A stretch of 64,000 nucleotides of DNA from Saprospiraceae bacterium (GTDB lineage: Bacteria > Bacteroidota > Bacteroidia > Chitinophagales > Saprospiraceae), in NCBI GenBank assembly GCA_016715405.1, contig JADKAE010000014.1, forward strand, positions 62,001-126,000, in the 5' to 3' direction. The notes below the pieces were generated by a model, which saw only the letters and a list, made by a program, of their open reading frames with translations, searched no databases and had not been told where the DNA came from. The position numbers and the translations under genes are program-made. Of this stretch, positions 38,047-47,050 are shown one piece after another (position 1 is the first letter of the stretch; each line of letters begins with the position of its first letter).

Positions 38047-38676
38047 ATGAAAAAAACATTCCTGTTTGGCTTGATGATATTGGGATTGACCATGGTATGT
38101 CAGTCTGGCCTATACGCCCAGGGCGGCAAGAAAAAAAGCTCTAAAAACGACGAATATTTTGACGACCGCGGCGGATTTAAGCACCGGTTGTGGTACGGCG
38201 GGGGTTTTTCGCTGGGATTTTCGGGCTCTGGCGACTGTATTGGTTGTTATAGCTTATTTCAACTGGGCTTATCGCCTATGGTGGGATATAAATTGATAGG
38301 TGATTTGTCGGTGGGCCCGCGTGTATCTTTCTTATACAACAATATTCGAGTTCGCGTAGGCAATGGCAATGTTGAGTCTGTCAATCCTGTATCATGGTCT
38401 GTCGGCGTATTTACGCGGTATAAATTCTTGAATTTCTTGTTCGCTCATGCCGAATATGGCATTGAAAACAGGGTTAATTCTATAGGAATTGATTTCAATG
38501 ACAAAGTCGTTTTTACCCGATTACAACGCAATAATGCATATCTCGGGCTCGGCTACAACGGCTCCTCCGGCTCAATTTGGGGATTTGAAATAGCGCTGCT
38601 CTATAACTTGAATTTGCCTAACAATGATATTGAATCGCCGTTTGATATCCGGGCGGGGATAACGTATAATTTTTAA
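38047..38676 (+). CDS. Small outer-membrane beta-barrel protein
   Basis: 209 residues. A signal peptide (MKKTFLFGLMILGLTM...YAQ) precedes alternating amphipathic strands: HRLWYGGGFSLGFSG, LFQLGLSPMVGYKLIGDLSVGPRVSFLY, WSVGVFTRYKFL, FAHAEYGIENR, WGFEIALLYNLNL. It ends in a terminal Tyr-Asn-Phe, as expected for BamA-folded barrels. Cys pairs in GDCIGCYS are unusual. It is likely a porin-like or assembly protein of unknown specificity. Confidence 0.8.
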   Translation: MKKTFLFGLMILGLTMVCQSGLYAQGGKKKSSKNDEYFDDRGGFKHRLWYGGGFSLGFSGSGDCIGCYSLFQLGLSPMVGYKLIGDLSVGPRVSFLYNNIRVRVGNGNVESVNPVSWSVGVFTRYKFLNFLFAHAEYGIENRVNSIGIDFNDKVVFTRLQRNNAYLGLGYNGSSGSIWGFEIALLYNLNLPNNDIESPFDIRAGITYNF

Positions 38677-38683
38677 TTTGCTA

Positions 38684-38846
38684 ATGTGCTGATTATTTAA
38701 TGTGCTGATGTGCTGATGAGTTAATGTGCTGATAATTAAAATATTATAAACTTTTTATTTTGTTTAAATATTAATGATATTATCAGCAAATCAGCAAATC
38801 AGCAAATCAGCAAATCAGCAAATCAGCAAATCAGCAAATCAGCAAA
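38684..38846. repeat. TGTGCTGA / AATCAGCA tandem-word hairpin
   Basis: The left part (38684-38739) repeats GTGCTGAT words. The right part (38779-38846) is about eight perfect copies of the 8-mer AATCAGCA. CTGAT and ATCAG pair, giving a slipped hairpin between convergent genes. Confidence 0.75.
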
Positions 38847-39619
38847 TCAATTCTGTAGTTTCTCCTTCAAAACCTGCCTGTATTTTGGCCCGACGGGCAG
38901 CGAAAGCGCTTTGCTGCCGCTTGGAGCGCGGTGTAATTCTACCGTAGTAAAATTAGAGGCAAAACCTTTCACATCTTCCAGATTAACAATAAAACTATCA
39001 TGGATGCGCAGGAATCGGTCGACGGGTAGTTGCTGTTCGATATGCTTCAGTCGCTCGCGGGTGAGGTATTCGCCGGAGGAAGTCACTATTCTCACATTCA
39101 CATTGGCGCCTTCGCAATAAATGATGTCGTCGAGCCATACCTTGATCAGCATTTGCTTCACTTTGATCATCAGAAAAGGCCGTGAGGCAGGCACAGTGGC
39201 AGGTGTCACGCTTTTACAGGCGTGGATGCAGTGGGCGTATTGAGTTCGCGGATGGCCTTGTCGACGGCGCGAAACAACTTGTCAGGTTCCACGGGTTTAA
39301 GCAGATAGGCGGAGGCGTTGTATTCGTAGCCTTTAATAGCATATTCGGGGAACGCCGTTACAAAAATAACCCGAAAGGAGGGTTCGAGCCGTCGCAGCGA
39401 TTCGAGCAGGCTAAAGCCGCTGGCCTCGGGCATCTCTACGTCGAGAAACAATAAATCAGGCATGGGATTTTTACCCGAAGCCAGGTATTGATAAGCCTCC
39501 TGTGCATTTTCAAAGGCAGCCTGGAATTCGAGGTCGAGCCGGCTTTGCAGCAAACCCGTGATATGTTGGCGCTGCAATTCTACATCTTCCACCACGATGA
39601 AGCGATAGGTCATTTTCAT
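38847..39619 (-). CDS. LytTR-family response regulator (one frame break)
   Basis: About 256 residues. The receiver (FIVVEDVELQRQH, phospho-acceptor in LLFLDVEMPEASGF, then FVTAFPEYAIKGYEYNASAYLLKPV) is followed by a LytTR DNA-binding domain (KVWLDDIIYCEGANVNVRIVTSSGEYL, FLRIHDSFIVNLEDV). A missing base near 39209 (GCGTGACACC) separates them; restoration joins VKA to VTPATVPAS. It forms a two-component pair with the kinase whose stop overlaps its start by 4 bases. The target operon is unknown; neighbouring outer-membrane protein genes are candidates. Confidence 0.9.
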
Positions 39620-40764
39620 ATTAGCGGCAATTGTAAGTTTAACTCATAGACGCGGGCGGCCACCTGGGTTGTCAAAACAAAAGACTCGCCGTACAACATC
39701 TGCAAATTGTCGATTGCCGATTGCAGGCCGAATCCGCCTTCTTGTTCCAAACTTCCTTCGTTGCGGGAGTTGGGTTTGAAGCTGTTGCTGATATGCAGCC
39801 GCAGCGTATCGGCTTGTATATCGATCCGAATAGTAATGAATTTTGTATCGGGGCCGTTGCGGTTGTAGTGTTTAAAGCTGTTTTCCACAAAAAGCAAAAG
39901 CACCATTGGTGCAATACGATGGGGCGTACCTTTATATTCTCCATTGATCGCATAATCGAATTGCGTATTGGCGGCGAGTTGCAATCGCTGCAAATTGACG
40001 TAGCTGTTAATAAATTCGAGTTCCTGCTCCAGCGGTGCAAAACGCTCTGAGGTTCGGTATACCAGGTGACGCAGCAGCTTCGACAATTCGCCGATGAGAT
40101 CGGGTATCCGCTCGTCTTTCTGCCGGGCCAGGATCTGCAGGTTGGCCAGGGTATTAAAGAGGAAGTGAGGCCTCACCTGCTTGCGGATGTAGTCGAGTTC
40201 GCGCTCTACTTCGCGGCGGCGGCGGATGGCTTCACGACGCTCGCGGCGCTCCATCTCGCGATTGCGTTCTACCGTGTCTTTAGTAAGGGTTAACCCGGAG
40301 GTACCTAACACGAGTACCATCACAACGATGGATATTTCGTACCATTCCTGGTCAATCAGGGAAAATAACAGCGAAAAAAGCGGGCCGTATATCACGCCGA
40401 ATACGACGCTCGTGACCAGACTAAAGGCAAAAAAGAGGAAAAAACTCCAATTTTTAAATTGCACCATACTCATCAGATAGGGTACGAGCAGGAATTTTAT
40501 TCGCCCCTGGTACACAAAAAAGAGGTTGAAATACACAGGCACGGCCATCAGCAAGGTATAAGAAAAAGACTCGCCAAATACCAGCCAGAAGCTATCGCGC
40601 TTGTAGTCGAATGTTTCCAGAATTTCTACCCTGCCTTGGTACCAGGCGTGTACGGCAAAAAAGCAGAAGGTGACAATAGCCACGAAGAAGCCGAAACTAA
40701 GGTGTTGAACCACGTCGAGCCTGAGAAACCGGAAAAATCGCGCCTGTGCTTTGGTCATTGTCAT
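39616..40764 (-). CDS. LytS/YehU-type sensor histidine kinase
   Basis: 382 residues, intact. Four membrane spans (SFGFFVAIVTFCFFAVHAW, YTLLMAVPVYFNLFFVY, WSFFLFFAFSLVTSVVFG, ISIVVMVLVLGTSGLT) lead into a coiled coil (REMERRERREAIRRRREVE). The His_kinase domain has phospho-acceptor His in RPHFLFNTLANLQ, and the HATPase N-box is MVLLLFVENSFKHY. The sensor lies in the membrane with no large periplasmic part. It partners the LytTR regulator, with which it shares a 4-base overlap. Confidence 0.92.
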   Translation of the reverse strand: MTMTKAQARFFRFLRLDVVQHLSFGFFVAIVTFCFFAVHAWYQGRVEILETFDYKRDSFWLVFGESFSYTLLMAVPVYFNLFFVYQGRIKFLLVPYLMSMVQFKNWSFFLFFAFSLVTSVVFGVIYGPLFSLLFSLIDQEWYEISIVVMVLVLGTSGLTLTKDTVERNREMERRERREAIRRRREVERELDYIRKQVRPHFLFNTLANLQILARQKDERIPDLIGELSKLLRHLVYRTSERFAPLEQELEFINSYVNLQRLQLAANTQFDYAINGEYKGTPHRIAPMVLLLFVENSFKHYNRNGPDTKFITIRIDIQADTLRLHISNSFKPNSRNEGSLEQEGGFGLQSAIDNLQMLYGESFVLTTQVAARVYELNLQLPLI

Positions 40765-40776
40765 AGCAAAACGAAA

Positions 40777-40989
40777 TTACCTTTTTTTGTACAACGATTC
40801 AAATTCGCGGTTGTGCCGGTCAGGTAGTACAAAGCCGGGTTTTGGTAGTGAAAGGGCTTTTTTGTAGTAAAACGTATTTGCTACGGCCAGGTGGGTTTTT
40901 GCTTCGTCAAGCGGGGGCGCATTCAACAGCGGTTTGTGAGTGAGGCAAGGGCGCTTCAACTTAGCAGCATGAAACCAAAACCCTTGCAT
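40777..40989 (-). CDS. Possible 70-residue protein upstream of the kinase
   Basis: ATG 40989 to TAA, 12 bases before the kinase start on the same strand. The second half (LDEAKTHLAVANTFYYKKAL, then GFVLPDRHNREFESLY) looks protein-like. No family is recognised. If real, it leaves one base between its ATG and the GTG start of the divergent gene at 40991, so one of the two starts may be wrong. Confidence 0.3.
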   Translation of the reverse strand: MQGFWFHAAKLKRPCLTHKPLLNAPPLDEAKTHLAVANTFYYKKALSLPKPGFVLPDRHNREFESLYKKR

Positions 40990-40990
40990 T

Positions 40991-41821
40991 GTGAATAAGC
41001 ATGTATTTTTTGGACTGGCTATCGCGCTTTGTTTTTTTAGCACACTGGCAATTGGGCAATCGCCCCGGAAACTGCACCATTTTAATGGTCAAAATGTGAT
41101 TAAAGCAGACCTCAGCGCTGCTTTTCAGCGCGAATTATCGCTGAGTTACGAACGGCAGTTGTCGAAATGGCTAACCTGGGAGTCAGGAGCGGCTTATACA
41201 CACTTTGGAGAGGCTCCTCGACTATCGGGCACAACAGCTACCGCAACCTATACGGAACACGTAAAAAGAGAAACAGTCTGGTTCTTTTTTATTCCTTCTA
41301 CCAGAACTTCGCGTAATTATATTGGCAGCGGCAGACCTATGGAAGTGCCAACTGATCATACTTATCGGATGAGTACCTGGAATGCCAATTCAGGTTTGCG
41401 GTTTTATTTCCGGCCCGCGCTTACCAAACGCGCGATACCACAGGGCTTTTATACCGGGCTTAGCGTATGGGGCGGACAAGAACGATTTGAGCGACATTTT
41501 TATGAAAATGAGACTAGCATTCTGGAAACGGACAGCGACTTAGACATTTATGGAGTACCTATTATTTTTGTGGGCATAACAAATGCAGAGTCTACGACTA
41601 CGTATCAGCAAACCGTTAAACCGGTTTCTTCTTCTCACCAAAACTTTATTTACGGCGTCAAACAATCGCTGGGCTGGCAGTGGATCGCTCCTTCCGGGTT
41701 TACCCTCGAGTTGCAAACTGCTTTGGACATCAGAGGCACAAAAACCAGCCGTATTCATGGCCTGGCGACTGGGCGCCCGCTGAATTTAGAAGGACATATC
41801 AAGGTGGGTTGGGCATTTTAA
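40991..41821 (+). CDS. Outer-membrane beta-barrel-like protein, GTG start
   Basis: 276 residues. GTG 40991 gives a good signal peptide (NKHVFFGLAIALCFFSTLAIGQ); no ATG fits. Strands follow: FQRELSLSYERQLSKWLTWESGAAYTHFG, WNANSGLRFYFRPAL, FYTGLSVWGGQERF, GYKQSLGWQWIAPSGFTLELQTALD-like. It ends HIKVGWAF, a barrel-type terminal Phe. Size and pattern fit DUF3575-like small barrels. Function is unknown. The start codon lies almost back-to-back with the possible gene on the other strand. Confidence 0.72.
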   Translation: MNKHVFFGLAIALCFFSTLAIGQSPRKLHHFNGQNVIKADLSAAFQRELSLSYERQLSKWLTWESGAAYTHFGEAPRLSGTTATATYTEHVKRETVWFFFIPSTRTSRNYIGSGRPMEVPTDHTYRMSTWNANSGLRFYFRPALTKRAIPQGFYTGLSVWGGQERFERHFYENETSILETDSDLDIYGVPIIFVGITNAESTTTYQQTVKPVSSSHQNFIYGVKQSLGWQWIAPSGFTLELQTALDIRGTKTSRIHGLATGRPLNLEGHIKVGWAF

Positions 41822-41831
41822 TAATAAAAAA

Positions 41832-41860
41832 GGGCGCCTCCCCACACAGGTGAAACGCCC
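41832..41860. terminator. Weak GC hairpin after the barrel gene
   Basis: GGGCG (41832-41836) and CGCCC (41856-41860) flank a 19-base loop, followed by CCCT. The position fits termination, but the stem is short. Confidence 0.35.
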
Positions 41861-41884
41861 CCTAACAGTCGGGTAACTCGTTGG

Positions 41885-41950
41885 CAATCAGCAGCTAGGT
41901 CTTAGCAGTCAGCAGTTAGCGCTAAGCCCTAAGCCCTGACCGCTAAGCCC
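41885..41950. repeat. TTAGC/GCTAA tandem-word element
   Basis: Words TCAGCAGCTAGG and AGTCAGCAGTTAGCG on the left oppose CGCTAAGCCCTAAGCCCTGACCGC-type words on the right. It shares most words with the hairpin at 29823-29903, so it is a second copy of one element type. Confidence 0.65.
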
Positions 41951-41953
41951 TAA

Positions 41954-44439
41954 CTACTCCTCTGACCTGATTTTCAGCTCTATATATCCATCCAGATCGA
42001 GATCTTTGAAGCCTTTTTTGCGCATCGACTGGATAAATTCGGGTGTGACATCATGGATTTGCAGGTTGACGGCGTCGTCGATATCGATATCCTTAAAGCC
42101 GATTTGCTGAAACCCTTTGATTTGCTCGGGATTCACATCGTGGATGGCGCAATTGACGATATCGTCGATGGAGAGATCCTTCAGACCGGATTTGTACATT
42201 TGGCCAACAAAATCGGCGTCGACGTCGTGGATTTTTAAATTAATAACATCGTCAGTCGAAAAATCCGAAAACCCGGCCTTGCGCATTCCTAAAATATAGT
42301 CGGCGTCCACTTCGTGTATTCGCAGGTTGACGATATCGTCGTTTGACAAGTCGGTCAGACCTGCTTTGCGCATCTCCGCCAGATAACCGGGGTCTACTTC
42401 GTGGATTTTCAGGTTCACCAGTTCATCCGTAGAGAGGTCGGTGAAGCCTTCGCGGCGCATCTCGGCCAAAAAGTCGGCGTCGACTTCATGGATAGAGAAG
42501 TTGATGATATCGTCGTTGCTCATGTCGGAGTACCCCATTTTTTTGAATTCGGCGATCGTCTCCGGCGTTACGTCGTGAATACTCATATTGACCAGTTCGT
42601 CGGCCGACAAATCATTGATGCCTGCTTGTTTGAGGCTCTGTATATACTCGGGCGAGATATCGTGGATTTTGAAGGTCAGCAGGTCGTCAAACGACAGTCC
42701 GGGGTAGCCCATAGCGTTGACTTGTTTGATATAGTCGGGGTCTACCTCGTGGATTTTGGCGTTGAGGATATCCTGCATTGTCAGATCTTTGAAACCGCTT
42801 TTTGCCAGGGCTTTGGCGTAGTCGATATGTATGTCGTGGATTTTCATCTCTACGATTTCGTCCAGGCGAAGGTCATTTTCGCCCAGATCGGCGGCCAGTT
42901 GGCGGTATTCTTGGATGGCTTTAGTGTCCACCCCGTGAATGGTGAGCTCCTTCAGGTCATCTCCGGAGAGTTTGCCGCCGGGCATTTCTTTTGCAGCGAA
43001 GTGACGTAAGCCTTGTCGGCATTGGCAAAAAAGAGATGCCACATCATTTCGTCGTCTACCTCAGAAATACCCTGCTGAGAGATCCAATCGGCGAATGCCT
43101 TATCGGCAGTGAATTTGAACTTGCCGTAGCCTTCATTGCCTTCAAATTTACCTTTAAGCATAAAGGCGCCCGCCGGGCGGGTAAGGGTAAATTCCGCTTC
43201 CTGGGTGGGCAGGGCCGAAAATTCGGATTTGAGGAAGCAGTCCTCGGTCATCCACCTGTCGCCTTGTGCCCGGCTGCTGAATAAAATACAAACCTTATCG
43301 CCTTCTATTTTGCCTTCCCAGACGCCGCTTTGTTCAGCCCAGGGGAGGGAAACTTTTGAAAACCAATTGGGCAAGCTGCCCATAGTTTTGGCTTGGGTAA
43401 ATCCGAGTCCGGCCAGTACCAGGATAATGGCGCCGGCGCCGATCATTTTTTCCATAGAAACATTTTTTGTCGGGTGAATATGTAAAATGTGTTGTACCCT
43501 TTGCATCAACTGGCTTTTTCTGCTTCCAGCGAAAGCCAGCGATATAGACATAGGTCTCAAGGCCATATCCTGCACGGCCACAAGCGCTTTGGCGTATTGT
43601 ACCGCATTGCCGGTGAGGCCTATGGCGAAATCGTCGGCGGCAATTTCGCGTTCGTGGCGCACTTTTGCCGACAGCCACCACACAGCGGGGTGATAATAAA
43701 AGAGGGTTTCAACCAGGCTTTGCAGGATATTAAACAGGTAGTCGTGTCGTAGGATATGCGCCAATTCGTGAGCCAGTATGGCTTCTGCTTCGTCGGGTTC
43801 CAGGCGGTTGATCATGCCGATGGGAAAGAGGATTACCGGCTTGAGATAGCCGACCACCATAGGCGAGCGCACCAGCGCCGACTCCACCAGATTGATCGTT
43901 TTTTTGAAGCCCGATTTTTGAGCCAGCCTATGCAGGATATCTTCCCAGTATTGCTCTACGGGTATATTCAGGTGGCTTTTCAGGTAGTACACATAACTGA
44001 TATTGCCCATTAACCGGAGCAGAAACATACACATGCCCAGCATCCAGAGCGTCACGATGAGCGGCAGATTGTTGTCGAAATAAGTGCGAAATGAGGCGCT
44101 GTCGAGACCCCGATCCACAGAAATAGGCGGCGGCGCCGGGCTTGTATCGGAGGGGGCGATATCTTGGGATGCAACGGCATCGTGGATGGCGTCTGATCCG
44201 GTAATAGCAGGAGAGGAGCCGGTATAATAGGTGGCAAACGTGGCCAGTGCGGCTACGAGGATTGCCGCCAGCGCTGCATTGGCGATCCAATAACGCCAGC
44301 GGGCGGGTTTGTGGCGCAGGGCCAGAAGGGCTATAGCGGTGACAAAGCCGATAGCTGCGGCTTGCCACAGCACGTGCAACACCATCCAGCCGAGTGCGGC
44401 GCCCAGGTTTTCGGGAAAAAATAGAGATTGGCCAGTCAT
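41954..44439 (-). CDS. BlaR1/M56-family membrane peptidase with 29-residue C-terminal repeats (one frame break)
   Basis: About 828 residues. N-terminal membrane spans (MVLHVLWQAAAIGFVTAIAL, WIANAALAAILVAALATF) precede the M56 zinc site HELAH in EAILAHELAHILRHDYL, with the later Glu in RHEREIAADDFA. After a span near 43430 and a beta domain (SGVWEGKIEGDKVCILFSSR), an indel near 42990 leads into eleven repeats of about 29 residues. Their pattern is IH(E/D)V(D/T)-x-(D/E)-(Y/F)I-x-x-(M/F)-(R/K)-x-x-G(F/Y)-x-D(L/F)S-x-(D/E)(D/E). BlaR1-type proteins sense a ligand and cleave the paired BlaI repressor, which is the next gene upstream. The repeats may be the sensor or a binding scaffold. Confidence 0.88.
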
Positions 44440-44457
44440 AAGGTGGGTGGGTTTAGA

Positions 44458-44868
44458 TTACTTATTTTGCTGATCTTCAAGTTGTTTGATCAGCATTTTG
44501 ATCTGCTCCAATTCTTCTGCTGTCGTTTCGCCGCTACCCAGGGCGCGCAGGGCAAGGGAGGCCGGTGAGCCGCCGAAGGCGATGGTGGCCAGCCCTTTGA
44601 TGACGCGCGATTGGGTGATTTCCTGCCGCTCTGCGGGGCGGTAAATGTGGTTTTTCCCTTCTACCTCGCGTTTCAGCAGCCCTTTGTCGAGCATGATCTG
44701 CATCAGTTTGAGGGTCGAGGAGTAGTTTACTTCCCGCATCTCTTCGTTGAGTGTTTCGTTGACAAAGCGCACTGTGGAGGGGCCGTATTGCCACAGCACC
44801 TGCAGGATTTCCAGTTCCGATTTGGTGGGCTCGGGTAGCCCGCCGGCTTGTTCTTGTGATGGTTTCAT
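44458..44868 (-). CDS. BlaI/MecI-family transcriptional repressor
   Basis: 136 residues, intact. A winged helix (PTKSELEILQVLWQYGPSTV, RFVNETLNEEM, NYSSTLKLMQIMLDKGLLKREV, NHIYRPAE) is followed by a helical dimerisation part. It represses its own operon until cleaved by the M56 protease downstream, which begins 18 bases after its stop. Its promoter region carries an array of three overlapping near-palindromes that fit BlaI operators. No beta-lactamase gene is visible nearby, so the regulon is probably envelope stress. Confidence 0.92.
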   Translation of the reverse strand: MKPSQEQAGGLPEPTKSELEILQVLWQYGPSTVRFVNETLNEEMREVNYSSTLKLMQIMLDKGLLKREVEGKNHIYRPAERQEITQSRVIKGLATIAFGGSPASLALRALGSGETTAEELEQIKMLIKQLEDQQNK

Positions 44869-44872
44869 GGCA

Positions 44873-44925
44873 CAAATATACTAGGAAATATTTCGTAGGA
44901 AAATTTTCGTAGGAAAAATTTCCTA
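44873..44925 (-). promoter_or_regulatory. BlaI promoter with three overlapping operator-like palindromes
   Basis: A TATATTTG -7 box (44873-44880, minus strand) lies beside three TAGGAAAwwTTTCsTA units starting at 44882, 44896 and 44910, a 14-bp period. The last (44910-44925) is a near-perfect palindrome. Placement over the promoter and start of blaI fits autorepression. Confidence 0.65.
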
Positions 44926-44940
44926 AATATTTTCCTGCAT

Positions 44941-45487
44941 GACTATGAAGAGGAGAGAAGTACCATTTGCAATATCTAGCATTTCAAAACTGAATAGAAA
45001 AAGATGCCCCAGAGGAGCAGACTAATGGTAGATACCGGTTATTATTGTATCCAGATTAGGAGCTTGATTTCGGCTGTATTATATCCCGCTCCTATGGAGC
45101 TTTGAAATACGCTTGAAATTTGTTTTTCTACCAATATTGTGCCCCTCCGGGGCTTGATTTGATCTTACAGATAAGATACTGGCTCCAGAGGAGCCTGATA
45201 TTGGTAGAATATAATAATTCCTATACTGGTGTAGCTCCAGCGGAGCGTAATATATTATTGTATCCAGCGCAGTAGGAGCTTGCGGCTATATTATATTACG
45301 CTCCTATGGAGCTTTGAAATACGCTTGAAATTGTTTTTCTACCAATATTTTGCCCCTCCGGGGCTTGTTTAGCTTACACATAAGCTACTGGATCCAGAGT
45401 AGCCTGATATTGGTAGAATATAATAATTCCTATTCTGGTGTAGCTCCAGCGGAGCGTAATATTTAAATAACAAACGAGATTGATATT
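44941..45487. other. Gap filled with transposon-associated repeats
   Basis: No gene is seen. It holds two copies of a 213-bp repeat (45041-45463) and small GC palindromes such as GCCCCTCCGGGGC. Confidence 0.6.
45041..45463. repeat. Two tandem ~210-bp repeats next to the IS200-type gene
   Basis: Copy 1 (45041-45253) and copy 2 (45254-45463) share ATTATTGTATCCAG, GCTCCTATGGAGC, TTGAAATACGCTTGAAATT, GCCCCTCCGGGGC and TAGCTCCAGCGGAGCG. A shorter degenerate relative with the same hairpin words lies at 45971-46060 on the other side of the transposase gene. Confidence 0.75.
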
Positions 45488-45966
45488 ATGGCAAATACTT
45501 ATACTCAGCTTGACGTACAATTAGTTTTTTGCAGTAAAGGGCAGACAAAGTCTCATCAACAAAACATGGAAAGATGAACTATATAAATATATTACAGGTA
45601 TTGTGCAAAACAATAAACATAAGATGTTAAGGATTAATGGTATGCCGGATCACGTTCATATTTTTATTGGATATAATCCGAATCAATTAATTCCTGACTT
45701 AGTTGAAGAAATAAAAACCTCGACAAATGGGTTTGTCAAAATGAAAAAGCTTTGTCCATATGCCTTTAGTTGGCAAAACGGCTATGGTGCATTTTCATAT
45801 GGTAGATCCTCAGCGGGATACAGTAATCAAGTACATTGAAGGCCAGGAAGAACACCACAAGAAGAAGACTTTTCGAGAAGAGTACATCGAAATGTTGAAA
45901 AAATTTGAGATAGATTACAAAGTTGAATATCTATTTGACTTTCTGGATGTAGATTCGTGGGGATAA
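45488..45966 (+). mobile_element. tnpA: IS200/IS605-type HUH transposase (frame breaks)
   Basis: About 158 residues from ATG 45488 (MANTYTQLDVQLVF). Indels near 45535-45580 and 45810 break the frame. The restored protein has the HUH site PDHVHIFI, then LVEEIKTSTNGFVKMKKL, the tyrosine region WQNGYGAFSYGRS, and RDTVIKYIEGQEEHHKKKTF. This is the Y1 transposase layout of IS200-type elements, which move single-stranded DNA. No tnpB is next to it. Palindromic repeats flank both sides and may be its ends or substrates. Confidence 0.85.
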
Positions 45967-46096
45967 TTAAGGAGCTGTAGATATTGCGCTCCTCCGGAGC
46001 TGGAGCAATCTTGAGGGGTGTAATCTACCGATATTGTGCCTCTCTGGGGCAATAAATTCATGCAATTAGCGCATTAAAAATATATTATAGTTACAT

Positions 46097-46534
46097 ATGA
46101 GACTTCAAATCCTTCTTATCGCATTAACAACCATCCACATCTGTGCCTTCGGCCAAACTGCCGACACCACCCGGCAGCGGGAGCTTGATACGCTCAAAAT
46201 CAAGGAGACCTTGCCGGAATTCCCGGGCGGACAAGAGCGCATGATGAAAATTTTAGAAGACAGCATGCGGTATCCTAAAAACGCCTTGAGAAACAGGATA
46301 GGGGGTAAGGTAGTTACCCAATTTGTTGTAGACACCGGCGGCCATGTCGTCAATATCCGGGTATTGAAGGGCATCCGCCTTGATCTTGACAACGAAGCCA
46401 TCCGGCTCATCGGATTGCTTGATGGTTGGACACCCGGCACGTCTGACGGCAAAAAGGTAAGAGTGACATACACACTGCCTATGACATTTTATCCTGACAA
46501 TAGGTGGAAAAAGAGGTACAAGAAAAGACAGTAA
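46097..46534 (+). CDS. Secreted TonB C-terminal-domain protein
   Basis: 145 residues. A signal peptide (LLIALTTIHICAFGQ) is followed by a TonB C-terminal domain: LPEFPGGQERMMKILEDSMRYPKNAL, GGKVVTQFVVDTGGHVVNIRVLKG, then KKVRVTYTLPMTF. Bacteroidota encode many such periplasmic TonB-C proteins without the N-terminal anchor or Pro-rich spacer of a true TonB, so energy transduction is unlikely. It stands alone, just downstream of the transposase repeats. The frame is intact. Confidence 0.82.
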   Translation: MRLQILLIALTTIHICAFGQTADTTRQRELDTLKIKETLPEFPGGQERMMKILEDSMRYPKNALRNRIGGKVVTQFVVDTGGHVVNIRVLKGIRLDLDNEAIRLIGLLDGWTPGTSDGKKVRVTYTLPMTFYPDNRWKKRYKKRQ

Positions 46535-46630
46535 GGTCGGAGTGTCTGGCCTGATGAATATCATTGCTTTTTACCTATATCGGGATTACCTTTAAACGTT
46601 ATCCCATTTTTTAATCAAAACTAATGAGCC

Positions 46631-46972
46631 ATGCCAAATCTGGAAGTTAAAAGCTATCGAGTGGAGCATAATGCTCATAATTACAATCGGATCATATTGC
46701 AATTGACTGATCCGACGCATCATTATAAGAATGTAGTGATCTACTTTGGCGACGAAGTGAGATACAACAGGGAAGAAAAAGTAATGGTGGTGAATGATGG
46801 CACCATTACCTACCACTTGCCTTTTGAACGCTACGCAGAAACGATAGACCTATTGAGGTACGAAAAACCCATCTATTTCTATGTCGGCCAGCTAAAAGGA
46901 ACTCTGCAAAACGGCACACTCGACGGGTGCTGGATTACTACGATGCTGGAACCGGTAGGAGAGGGGGAATAA
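46631..46972 (+). CDS. Small hypothetical protein
   Basis: 113 residues from ATG 46631, intact. Mostly beta strands: LEVKSYRVEHNAHNYNRIIL, HHYKNVVIYFGDEVRYN, EKVMVVNDGTITYHLPF, KPIYFYVGQLKGTL. No signal peptide or membrane span. No family is recognised. A clear hairpin terminator follows 17 bases after the stop. Confidence 0.55.
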   Translation: MPNLEVKSYRVEHNAHNYNRIILQLTDPTHHYKNVVIYFGDEVRYNREEKVMVVNDGTITYHLPFERYAETIDLLRYEKPIYFYVGQLKGTLQNGTLDGCWITTMLEPVGEGE

Positions 46973-46989
46973 TGCTTCTTTAAACAGCA

Positions 46990-47024
46990 AACGCCTCACA
47001 AACTCGTCGGGCTTGTGAGGCGTT
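46990..47024. terminator. Bidirectional terminator hairpin
   Basis: A perfect 12-bp stem AACGCCTCACAA/TTGTGAGGCGTT with an 11-base loop lies between convergent genes. Confidence 0.8.
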
Positions 47025-47050
47025 CGCCGTTTGTATGATTTGATAACAAT

